Both the position numbers and the translations under genes were made by a program. From Lethocerus indicus (Eukaryota > Arthropoda > Insecta > Hemiptera > Belostomatidae), in the NCBI GenBank assembly GCA_019843655.1, contig JACDQD010000011.1, positions 16,038,604-16,102,603 of the forward strand: a stretch of DNA of 64,000 bases. The letters are read 5' to 3'. The notes below the pieces were generated by a model, which saw only the letters and a program-made list of their open reading frames with translations, did no database searches and was not told the DNA's origin. How positions within the stretch are numbered: position 1 is the stretch's first letter; every line of letters begins with the position of its first letter. Shown piece after piece: positions 14,801 to 24,141 of the stretch.

Positions 14801-17800
14801 TTCCTTTTTTGATCATTATTAAAATCCTTTTCATTTATATTTTTTTTATTTAAACGGTTCAGTAACATATGATTGTAATCTGATACATAGTAATTATTAT
14901 GAAAAATACACCATAATTTATTGCCCTTTTCATTACAAAAACATTGGTCCAATAACCATTTTGCCAGTTATAAGTTAATGAAGCCTAAGTTTCATTAATA
15001 ACCCTTTCAGAAGATGCCATTTTATGATTTGCTAATTCATCGTTAATGTAAATTAGGCGTGTAAAATGTGAAACTTCGATGACCTATGAATAGACATAGC
15101 TTTGGTTGAAATTTCATTTTTGAACAAAAAGTTTGCGTTAGGTACAATTTATATTTCAAAAATTATACTAAATTTTAAATCTGACCAAGCTGAATGTATT
15201 CATACAACAACAATATAACCCATCTTCTGAAGTTATGGAACAACAATAATAAAACTACTTAAAAATAATTTCAACATTCAATAATTTAACCTAAGCCTAA
15301 TTAAATAACTTGTCAATTAACTTGTTATACATCTTAAGTATTGTGTTACATATTACACGTTTAATATACAAAAATAAAAACAAAAAAGGGAATAAACATA
15401 AATTGAAACTTTCAAAACATAAATTTTTTCAAAATATATTATTTATATAACAAATACCATACAGTTAATGAATGAATGAATAATAAAAAATTCTTCAAAT
15501 TTAAAATTGTATGTTACATACTTTTTTCTTTGAATGTTAACACGTGACTGTAGTTCCCATTAAGAAAAAATGTTTTTAATAATTATATAATAATAATTTT
15601 TACATAAAAAATATATTCAGAAAAAATGTAACAGACTTCACATTGTTGACTTATAAGTCTACTGGGAAATAATACTCTCACTAAACAATGACTACTATAA
15701 AAAACAAATAAAAAACCATTACATAAATATTTCATTGATATAACTGTTGTATATGTTGAAATTAATCATGAAAAAATTTTAATACGTTATACAATCAATC
15801 AAGCTATCTACTTACTTAAGAGAAACAATATTATAAATGAAGAACATCACTCCTCAATTTATTTACACTTACGCAACATGGGTTATACTCATAAGGTACT
15901 CAGGAAAATAATGTGTAAATATTATATTTGAAATGAGATTAAGAAATAAAATAATATAAAGATAAATAAATAAAATTTTTAATGAGCATTGTTTTAATAT
16001 TAAGAGTAATTCTTTGTCAAATCAAGATGGTTTTCTCGTGCTTTAAAATAAAATGAATTTTGTACACATGTAACTTACTCAAAATAAAAATTTCCTGCAG
16101 TTAGGTGCTCCACACTTACAAATTGTTTTATTGGTTTCAAGATTATTTCTTTTCTTGCTCTCATTTCGCAAAGGTTGGCATAAGTAATCAAATGTTAGTT
16201 CTTCACCCATTTTAATATTTCTACATGCAAACAAACCTAATCTAGGAATGTTCGGTTCTAAACAATTTACCCACACTGCAAATACTTCTAAGTTGGGACT
16301 GCATGAATGATTTATAAAATGTGATATATTTCCATACACTGCAGCATCCACTGTGTAAGGAAAATTATCTTTATCATTAAAATCTAAATCAAATAGATAT
16401 GTGCGTCCCTGTTTATCATACATTTTCCCCCTTTTTTCTGCTTGTTCGGTAGTAATTACTTCACCAACATATTCTACAACAAATTCTCCTTTTCTAATAT
16501 TCTGCAGAGTCTTTACACCCCAACCACAATCATTGTGGGTCATATATATAGCGAGTGGAATTTTTCTACCGTGCTGAAGGACTCTATTGTCACAATCAGG
16601 GCCACACTGACATCTTTTATTGCATTCATATATGGGAGTTCCACGAACAACTTTTATAAGTCCTTTGTTATAGGCAGGTCCTCGTCCCAGGGTAAAACAA
16701 CATTTTCCCCGTTGGCAAGTTGAAACACACTCACACCCAATTAAAGGATCATCAGGAATGGAAACACCAAATCCTGGAATATATTTATTAACATAAATGA
16801 AATTAATGGGAGGACCCTCTAAATCTACGCTGTTATAAACCCTTATAGGTGCAGTGTCTGTTGATATTTGATTGATATCCTTTTCCCACTGTCTTAATAA
16901 TTCTAACTGTTTATTCCTTTTAGAAAGAAGTTTTCGCCTCAGCAATGTTAATCTGACTTCATGTAAAATTTTTGATTCACGTGCTTCAGGAGGTAATCTG
17001 GCCAACATCGTTAATAAGTATTCTGTCTCAGTGGTATCTTCAGGAGGTATATTATGACCATCGTTGGTAAAATCTTGTCTCATCAAATCTCGAAACTCTT
17101 CTGGAGAACACTTGGACAAAAACCGTCTTAATAATTGAACTCTACTGGTGAAGGGAATAATTTGAACTTCAGGGTATATTAAGTTGTCAAAATACTCAAC
17201 AACAGTCTCTAGGCATCCTCGCAGGTTGTCTAAAGGTTCCCATGTGCAATTTTCGATAGACCAACCTTTCCACTTGACTTTGTATAAATTGACTTTTCCT
17301 CCTACTTCCGTGTGCTCTAATATACATTCAACCTCATAAATTTCTTCTTCTACAATACCAGATGAATATTTCCGCCTGCGCTTCCTTTTTCCCCTATTTC
17401 GGTTATTGTTGGCAGGTGAGTCTTTTTTGCATCTAGCTGATACTTGTGCTGATTCATCCAACATGTCTGCAATAGGCAAAAATAGCCTGCCTTTCAAAAA
17501 TTTTTAGAAACCATCCTACCAATTGAAACAGAATTACAAGCTACATCATCTGTTAAAAATGTCAATAACGGTTGAATTAAATTCTCTTCATTACTTGAAA
17601 TTAGTTTATAAAGTGCTAACAAATTAAATGACAGAAAATCCAAGTTTAAAAATATAGTGCTCTAGAATCTGAAAACAGACTATGACTTGAACAAAAAATT
17701 AAATGTCCTTAAAAACGAGGAATAAAAAATGGCAATATTCAATACAAAATTAATGTACAGAACCAAATCCGCTCAATAATTTGCTGGATGGGCAAAGAAT

Positions 17801-20735
17801 ACAGAGAGTGAAATCATACAACCGACGATATGAAAGAAAGAAGTAATATAAATCTGAATGACAGTGTAACCATATGATACCTATTTGCAACAATGTGATC
17901 AAGAGCAAAATGACAATTACCTAAACTATTTACACAAACACATTATTCCCACTAATTATCAGGTAATTATAAAATACTAAAAATAACCAAGACAGGGCAT
18001 TTTCTTGACAAGTTTTTATAACCACTTACCTCCCAACATAAGAAATACTGTTTTATTTTTTTACCATATAATTTCACAATCCATTCTATTTCAGGATATG
18101 ATTATTTGATATATACATTTTTTTCTCTTTGCTTCTATAGTGCAATAAGCAACTTTGGTCATAATGCACTTATATAATCATTTGAATCATTAATATATCT
18201 CATTGATCAATGTAAGTTGTGATAATAATCAGCTTTATGAACACTGTGGTAATGTTGAAATTTTATCTGCTACGACAGTACCCCTTGTACAGAAAGAATC
18301 GAAGAGGCAAGTTCACAAGAATATTGTTACCAATTATTCTTAAATCAAAAATATTTTATATCAGGTTAATAGTACTTAAATTTTAACAAAAATAATGTAA
18401 TTTAAATCATATGTTTCTGAACAACCATTCATTACTACTTCAGTTTAAAGAATGCAGGTTTATGGATTAATGATGGTCATATATGGATCAATGATTAATA
18501 AAGGAAAAAACTTATTAAATTTCTTGAGAGTCAGAAATAAAACAATCAATCACTAAACTACCATTAATTTTATATTTATACATTTAAGTTTATATTTAGA
18601 CACTATAGTATTTTAACAACAGACCAACAATCTATTTCAATTAAAAACAACAAATACATTATCTAAATAAATTACACCAAGAAACTTTAAGAATCTCTCT
18701 CAAATTTTTAAAGTAAATATATAACCATATATAAAGTAAAAAATAAAAGAGATGTGCAAAGAATTTCTTTCTTCAATCCAAAAAGAGAAAAGCATTCAAT
18801 AAATGACATCAATACTGTTTTTTATTTACTTTTCAACATGTACCTGAAGTCAATAGGATTTCACTATGAATTAAGCTAAACGGCTACATACAATGCCTCT
18901 AACATTCCACCCAGCACCATTTCCTCTAACCTACTCTCATAGTAGAATCCCTTTTTTCCTGTTCTTCCTCACAAAGAACAGCTCACCATTAGTGAAGTTA
19001 ATGCAAAATGAGCAATAAAGTTAAATGAGAAATAAAAGATAAAAGGTGTAGTAAGAAATAAGCTAGTTTAAACGATACCGTAACCATATTTTTTTCCAAC
19101 TTGAAATTTGTATCAAGTTCAAAGGAACTTTTTAAACAACTTAAACCTTTGATAAATTACAGGTAACACTCATTATCACTAAAATATCAAATAAAAAATA
19201 TTTAAAACAATAAATGAAACATACCCAACTTTATAGTGATGTTTCTTTCAAGTTCATTCTTAAACCTGACAGTCTGAACACCGGATACAGCTTTGACAAC
19301 AGTAGATTTACCATGCGCTACATGTCCAATAGTACCTGCATACAAAAAATTTTTGCTATAAAAGATTAGTACAAGAATGAGAGGATGGTAAAAATATGAC
19401 CATTAACGTTAATTACTAGATCAAAATTAATTCTCTTTGTTCATTTTATCTGGTTCACATCAAATTTTTCTTAAGTTCGTTAAAAGGTAGTTTATAAATT
19501 GAACAAAATGAACTGGAAAAATATTTTAATTTTTTTCTTCTCTGTATTAATGAGGTTTGGTATAGTAGTTTAATTACTTATTAATCTTGTTTTCGCTTTA
19601 CTTATAGTGCAATAGGCTACTGAGGCAGGCTGTTATGCACATATGTTTCACTTAAGTAACTGTCCACTAGCCGATGGACTATATAGTCCCAGACTTATAC
19701 AGACTTATAACTTCAAATGAAGATTCGAACTGCTGATTTATGACTTCAAAGCCACAGACTCTGTACCCGAGCCACTGATCACCCCTAATCTACAAATTTA
19801 TATTAAGGTTCTTACCAATATTTATAGTAGCTTGTCTGCTAATAACCTCAGGTGATAATGGTGTTAGTTTAGTAACATCCTGAAACATGTCAAGATTGCA
19901 ATCATTTAATAAAATTACATCATTTCATTAATATACATACTGTGTCCTTATAATTATGATATACACGAATTACAAATGCATATTTAATACACCAAGATAT
20001 GGAGTTATTTAGGAGTATTATCAATTGGTGTATTATTAATACACCGAGATATGAAGTTAAGAGAGGTAAAATATTTTAATTCCGAATAAATGATTAAAAA
20101 AAAAACTTAAAAGAGTTCATATTCCCAATACTTGAAAATATTTTCCAGCACATTTTCATTTATAATTTTACAAAATAATTACTTTCGCAAGCTATTTGCA
20201 TTTGTCCTTTCAAAATTTCATATTACTATTGTAATTTTCAAACAGATGATTCAGTTTCCAGTTATAAACATTTTTGAGTGAAATACTGGTTCGATAACTA
20301 AACTGGATGTGTAAACAAAATTATATGTATGAAATTACTATTAAAATTGTAGGCTTCACGAAACGTATGTGTAACGGAATAATGTTCGCGCAGAATGCGG
20401 TGAAAAAAACCAGCAATGAGGAGTTAATGCCATAAGGACGCCCGACTTCTGGTCGACTTTATCCAAACGGTATAGAAAATTGGTTAACACGCAACACGCT
20501 CTCGAAGTCGATGTTATTTTACATTATGACGGATATATAGAAAATAACAGCGGCCAAATTATATGCTGTGAAACATGTACAAGATAGCAGGGTGGGAAAC
20601 AACGCGGGCGGTAACCGACCATTTCATACTTTCGAGGGTTCAAATCAAATGAATTCTACTCACAAGTTTGCTCAGATCTTGTTTCGACAAGTAGGGCTGA
20701 CCCGATGTTACACCCGAAGTTTTAACATTAGACAT
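8810..20735 (-). CDS. eIF2gamma: Translation initiation factor eIF2 subunit gamma (10 exons, fused locus with Su(var)3-9)
   Basis: GTPase subunit of eIF2, which carries initiator Met-tRNA to the 40S ribosome. Coding exons on the minus strand are 20664-20735, 19816-19879, 19225-19335, 11672-11905, 11397-11555, 10893-11122, 9636-9780, 9384-9553, 8994-9166 and 8810-8864. All junctions are GT-AG, phases agree throughout, and the product is 470 residues, close to the animal length of about 472. Visible GTPase motifs are GHVAHGKST (about 49-57), DCPGH (135-139), NKID (191-194) and SAQ (226-228). A cysteine-rich zinc-knuckle insert covers about 92-121. The C-terminal beta-barrel regions ([13 protein letters not shown] [23 protein letters not shown]) are complete. 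The start is the ATG at 20733-20735, giving MSNVKTSG before the conserved [17 protein letters not shown]. Exons 1-3 are shared with Su(var)3-9, whose private exon sits in the 7.3-kb intron 3. Confidence 0.97.
11248..11305 (-). repeat. Possible SINE head fragment with A-box-like sequence
   Basis: On the minus strand GTGGCTCAGTGGCTAGAG resembles the A-box head of tRNA-derived SINEs. The expected B box is degenerate. It lies in eIF2-gamma intron 5. Confidence 0.3.
11906..15857 (-). other. Downstream part of eIF2-gamma intron 3
   Basis: Very AT-rich intron between the Su(var)3-9 private exon and eIF2-gamma exon 4. Only short spurious frames are present. Two spots near 12094-12115 and 12440-12470 share a short ATGGCCA(A/G)CAGA motif and may be decayed repeat copies. 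Confidence 0.6.
15858..15863 (-). terminator. Candidate poly(A) signal for the Su(var)3-9 transcript
   Basis: AATAAA on the minus strand, about 215 bases after the Su(var)3-9 stop. Use of this site together with the private exon would yield the Su(var)3-9 mRNA instead of eIF2-gamma. Other A-rich hexamers are common in this AT-rich stretch, so the choice is tentative. Confidence 0.35.
16079..17466 (-). other. Su(var)3-9: Su(var)3-9 private terminal exon inside eIF2-gamma intron 3
   Basis: A single intronless block encodes the chromodomain, pre-SET, SET and post-SET regions. The frame stays open to 17497, but the bases beyond 17466 include the polypyrimidine tract and AG acceptor and are best read as intron. 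An intronless body nested in a host intron fits the published view that the gene came to use the eIF2-gamma 5' exons by insertion. Confidence 0.93.
16079..20735 (-). CDS. Su(var)3-9: Histone H3K9 methyltransferase Su(var)3-9, sharing exons 1-3 with eIF2-gamma
   Basis: Heterochromatin methyltransferase that makes H3K9me2/3, the mark bound by HP1. Exons 20664-20735, 19816-19879 and 19225-19335 are shared with eIF2-gamma; they splice to the private terminal exon 16079-17466 at an acceptor reading TATTGCAG. The join is in phase (247 + 1388 bases), giving 544 residues. The first 82 residues are therefore eIF2-gamma sequence including its P-loop. Next come a basic stretch (GKRKRRRK), a chromodomain at about 126-175 ([19 protein letters not shown]), a pre-SET region whose nine cysteines at about 327-374 fit the Zn3Cys9 cluster, the SET domain from GWGV (about 397) through YVGEV, NHSCSPN (468-474) and ELTFDY (505-510), and a post-[11 protein letters not shown] before the stop. 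All catalytic motifs are intact. This matches the Drosophila locus arrangement. Confidence 0.95.
17498..19224 (-). other. Upstream part of eIF2-gamma intron 3
   Basis: AT-rich intron between shared exon 3 and the Su(var)3-9 private exon. The only structure seen is a short SINE-tail-like piece at about 18125-18175. Confidence 0.6.
18125..18175 (-). repeat. SINE-tail-like fragment
   Basis: The plus-strand words TATAGTGCAATA followed by TAATGCAC match the tail of the tRNA-like element at 19585-19786 (TATAGTGCAATA ... TTATGCAC), including the pyrimidine-rich bases before it. The tRNA-like head is absent. Confidence 0.4.
19585..19786 (-). repeat. tRNA-derived SINE-like element
   Basis: Read on the minus strand it starts with GTGATCAGTGGCTCGGGTA (A-box-like) and has CAGTTCGAATCT (B-box-like, about 19722-19733) at the spacing of an RNA polymerase III internal promoter. 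A tRNA-unrelated body follows, ending near TATTGCACTATAAG. It sits in eIF2-gamma intron 2, in the same orientation as the gene. It cannot be a functional tRNA because the acceptor stem does not pair. Confidence 0.6.
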
Positions 20736-21260
20736 AATAAATTAATAGAGAAATCAACAGGCACCGAGCCTCAGAACCTCAACTTTCTCAAACGGGAAGA
20801 CTTCGCGCCACTGCCTTCATGATTGAAATTAATGTAACCTCCGAAAAGGGAATACATAAGTAATAATAGTAAAAGAAGAGAACGAAAAGAAAAATATACT
20901 AAATTAATTCTGTTCATAAATTCAAATTCGCTTCAACAATACCCAAACCAGAATAGTACACAAACGCATACACTGTACAGATAAACAAATGTTCAACTAC
21001 ATTTTTAAATATAGTCGGAAAAATAATGTCGTTTTTGGTTCCCAGTCGTAAACAAGCTATTATGCATACAGTGGCGAATTAATATCGTGTATAATTTAAA
21101 AACGAATTCATTCTTCACAGCTGACTTTCATAACTGATTTCTCTGTACAAGTGCGGCTCGGTAGTGCATGTTGGTTGCACGGTTACTTCGAAGACACTTT
21201 GAATATTTTTGTGACGACTTTAGTGTGCCGTAATTTTTCATCCGCCAAAGTGAAATAAGC
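20736..21260. promoter_or_regulatory. Divergent promoter interval between eIF2-gamma/Su(var)3-9 and the ferredoxin gene
   Basis: The start codons of the minus-strand fusion gene and the plus-strand ferredoxin lie 525 bases apart, head to head. Both 5' UTRs and both promoters should fall here. I see no convincing TATA box at a fixed distance from either start. Housekeeping divergent pairs often lack one. Confidence 0.6.
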
Positions 21261-22767
21261 ATGGCGCTTAGAATGGCCAGTGGGACATTACTTCGGACGA
21301 ATTTTTCCAATCTAGTGAATCTGTCAAAAATTACTAGTGAAATTGTTATTTCAAATCCCAGAAGGTTTCGTGCGCCTATAATTCACCAGTGTAGATATGT
21401 TACGGTTGCCAAAGCTAGTCTGAATAAGCAAGAGTAAGTGGTAAAAATATTAGTGTAATTACTTATATTTCCAGCAAGCATTTTAGTTCCCATTGTCATA
21501 CTATTAATTTAAGAGAAGAAATGCCTACCAAAATGGCTTGGTTTGTTTATTTGATATCAGCCTTTGTTTCTGGTTTAACATAAAAATAACAGAAACGTGA
21601 TTTTTGATCAACTCAAAGCTTTCAAATAGTATAATTAGTTGCAAATGATTTTTTCAGGTATCTTCGTTCAATCCTTATTGTACATATACTTTGATTTCTC
21701 ATGTATGCAATTTTAACGATATTCTTGATCACTCTTCTGTTTAGAATTGAGGTAACATTCATTAGGAAAAGTGGAGAACGGATTAAAGCAAAAGGGAAGG
21801 AAGGGGACAGCCTCTTAGATGTTGTTGTCAACAACAATCTTGACTTTGACGGATTTGGTATTTTTTTCTGTTTAACTAAATTTGAAATACAGTTCAGATT
21901 CAACTGTTTTTTTTAGCATTTTATATTTGAGCCTTTGAACTATTTTATTTATGCAGCTTGGTAATCGATAAATATATATGTACATGTATTTGTTTTTTTT
22001 TTGCTTTAATTAACATTGTTTTGAATCCATAAGAACATATCATGCTAGGATGTAATTTCGTATTCTTGCTTCTCTTCTCAGTCAGAAAATTTAAATTGTA
22101 TGAATGGCTTATGTTAATAGGAGCTTGTGAAGGGACATTGACTTGTTCAACATGCCATGTAATTTTGAAACAAGCCGACTATGATAGACTGCCAGAAAAA
22201 CCTACAGATGAGGAATTTGATATGTTGGATTTAGCTTATGACCTTTCAGACACGTAAGCATCTTTCAATATATTCATTATTATTATTAGTTTAATGTAGA
22301 ATACTTATCTACTTATATATTTAGACTATGTTAGGTTAAGACTAGGTTTATAGGGAACATAGTTTGCATAGCCTATTAAAGTCCGGAGAAAAACTGTAAT
22401 AAACAAAATAGATTTTGTGAGATGATATAGATATAATCTATTGAAATTTAACACACACATTACAGAATGCATAAAAAATACTTGTATAATAATATATTTG
22501 TATTTATTTATTGTTGAATATTTGAGATTATTACTGTACATCAAGGCATCAATACGCTCTAAAGAGAGCTTATTGCATCCAGAATCCATATACATTTTTT
22601 ATGCCTAATTTCAACATGTGCTTTTATTTTATTATATAAGCTTACGTTTAATTATAAAAAATTTTAATTTCAGATCACGCCTGGGATGTCAGATACAACT
22701 TAGCAAAGAATTAAATGGACTGGAAGTGGAACTTCCAGCAACAGTAAATGATGCCAGAGTCCAATGA
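21261..22767 (+). CDS. Fdx1: Adrenodoxin-type mitochondrial [2Fe-2S] ferredoxin (4 exons)
   Basis: Mitochondrial electron carrier that takes electrons from ferredoxin reductase and passes them to mitochondrial P450s or iron-sulfur assembly. Coding exons are 21261-21433, 21745-21857, 22121-22253 and 22674-22767; all junctions are GT-AG and in phase, giving 170 residues. The first 55 or so residues are rich in Arg, Ser and hydrophobics with few acids, as expected for a matrix-targeting peptide. The mature part reads IEVTFI, then [19 protein letters not shown], then the cluster ligands Cys98, Cys104 and Cys107 ([12 protein letters not shown]) and Cys145 (SRLGCQ). The acidic [11 protein letters not shown] helix that docks partners and the VNDARV tail favour the FDX1 (adrenodoxin) class over FDX2. 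ATG 21261 is chosen because it gives the targeting peptide. A poly(A) hexamer lies at 22790-22795. Confidence 0.95.
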
Positions 22768-22789
22768 CAAGAGTACAATATTTAGGATT

Positions 22790-22795
22790 AATAAA
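22790..22795 (+). terminator. Poly(A) signal of the ferredoxin gene
   Basis: AATAAA begins 23 bases after the ferredoxin stop codon and is followed by T-rich sequence. It would give a very short 3' UTR. Confidence 0.5.
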
Positions 22796-23274
22796 ATTTT
22801 TTGTTACAAATAGATATTTAAATTGCTGGACCAAAATGAAGTATATATTATTTTCGATACAGGCATTATTTGTTTTATTGTGTTTTTAAATTGTATTAGT
22901 TCAAACTTGTAGGAGTTAATTGTACCCCATATTGTGGCATTACCATTCTTAAATATGTACAGAATCTAGGTTTTATGTAATTTCAGGAATTTTATGTTGT
23001 AATGTAGAATGATGTACGATGCATGATTTATATTAGATGTTTGGTGGAGGCACAGATATCTAGGAATTATTGTTATTCGAAACATACAGTAATAATGGGA
23101 TTTCATGAAAATTTAAATGATGATATATTCTTATAGTACATTACAATTTTGAAATGTTCACTTTGTTTACTGTTGTTAATATATAATTATTTATTATTTA
23201 AAGTATTTATTCATTTATTTTTTTCATAATTAAACTATTCAGAATGAAATCTTTCTCTTTGGTTTTTGCTATAT

Positions 23275-23320
<46 letters not shown>

Positions 23321-24033
23321 CTAAAATGCATATTGTTTAGATAATACACTAAGGAATGGCCCTCAGTATCAAATTAGTTCTATAAGCCTAAAGAGAAATA
23401 AATATCTATTTTATAATAAAATATCTGTTTTGGAAGTTTATTCTTCTGTTATCCACTATGCTTTGATTGTTTTTAATTTTGTTATTTTTTTTCCTTTTCA
23501 AAGTAAGATTTAGTTTGAGTCATATCACAGACACAAAGTCACACTATGTATGACATAATTACAGTATGAAGTCATTCGAACATTTAAAATTATTGTCGGT
23601 AATGTGTAATTATTATATATTTATATCAATTAAATTTTACCTAGAGTCGAATAATAATTTAACGAATAATGAAACAAATAATGAGTAAGTGTGATTTGGA
23701 TGTTCCTATATAGGGATTGTTATAATTTAATGTGCACATTTAATGTTCATAATATGCCCATAGAATGATCAATCTTAATAAAGACCACCGCCTCTGGTCA
23801 TCTATTGAGTAAGGTTTTTTTCATTTAGAAATATTTTGAAATGATTTGTTCAGTATATATCTGTCTGTTGCTCAATAATAATTAATAATCCTAATTATTT
23901 TAGTTTGTCCCAGTCCCATTTTTTTTTTATTAATATCGTCCCAGGTATGGTGGTAATAATTTGTTTTTTAAAAAAAGGTCGTTTTTTCGTTTCCCGTTAT
24001 CCGATTGGTCAGTGAGTAGGTCATCGGGTTAGG
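22796..24033. other. AT-rich intergenic spacer
   Basis: No coding signal. It contains a TA-dinucleotide run and marks the right edge of the strongly AT-rich part of the window. Confidence 0.6.
23279..23317 (+). repeat. (TA)n microsatellite
   Basis: An uninterrupted TA dinucleotide run of about 38 bases. Confidence 0.95.
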
Positions 24034-24141
24034 ATGTGGCTGGCCGGTTGGGCCGGTAGGTATGCACTCTCAGTATCGCGGTACCTCCGTTCCCGTTCAC
24101 GTCTCCCGCACATACCCAATAAGTCATCCACCTTCTCAATC

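Noticed and set aside
16442..16723. Plus-strand open frame
   Set aside because: Antisense shadow of the Su(var)3-9 SET region.
17467..17497. Upstream Met of the Su(var)3-9 open frame as an independent start
   Set aside because: The bases form a pyrimidine tract and AG acceptor, and the shared-exon join is in phase and conserved among insects.
24034..24141. Upstream in-frame Met for the CPAP1-like gene
   Set aside because: Would place 36 Arg/Ser-rich residues before the hydrophobic signal core; Met at 24142 gives a standard signal peptide.
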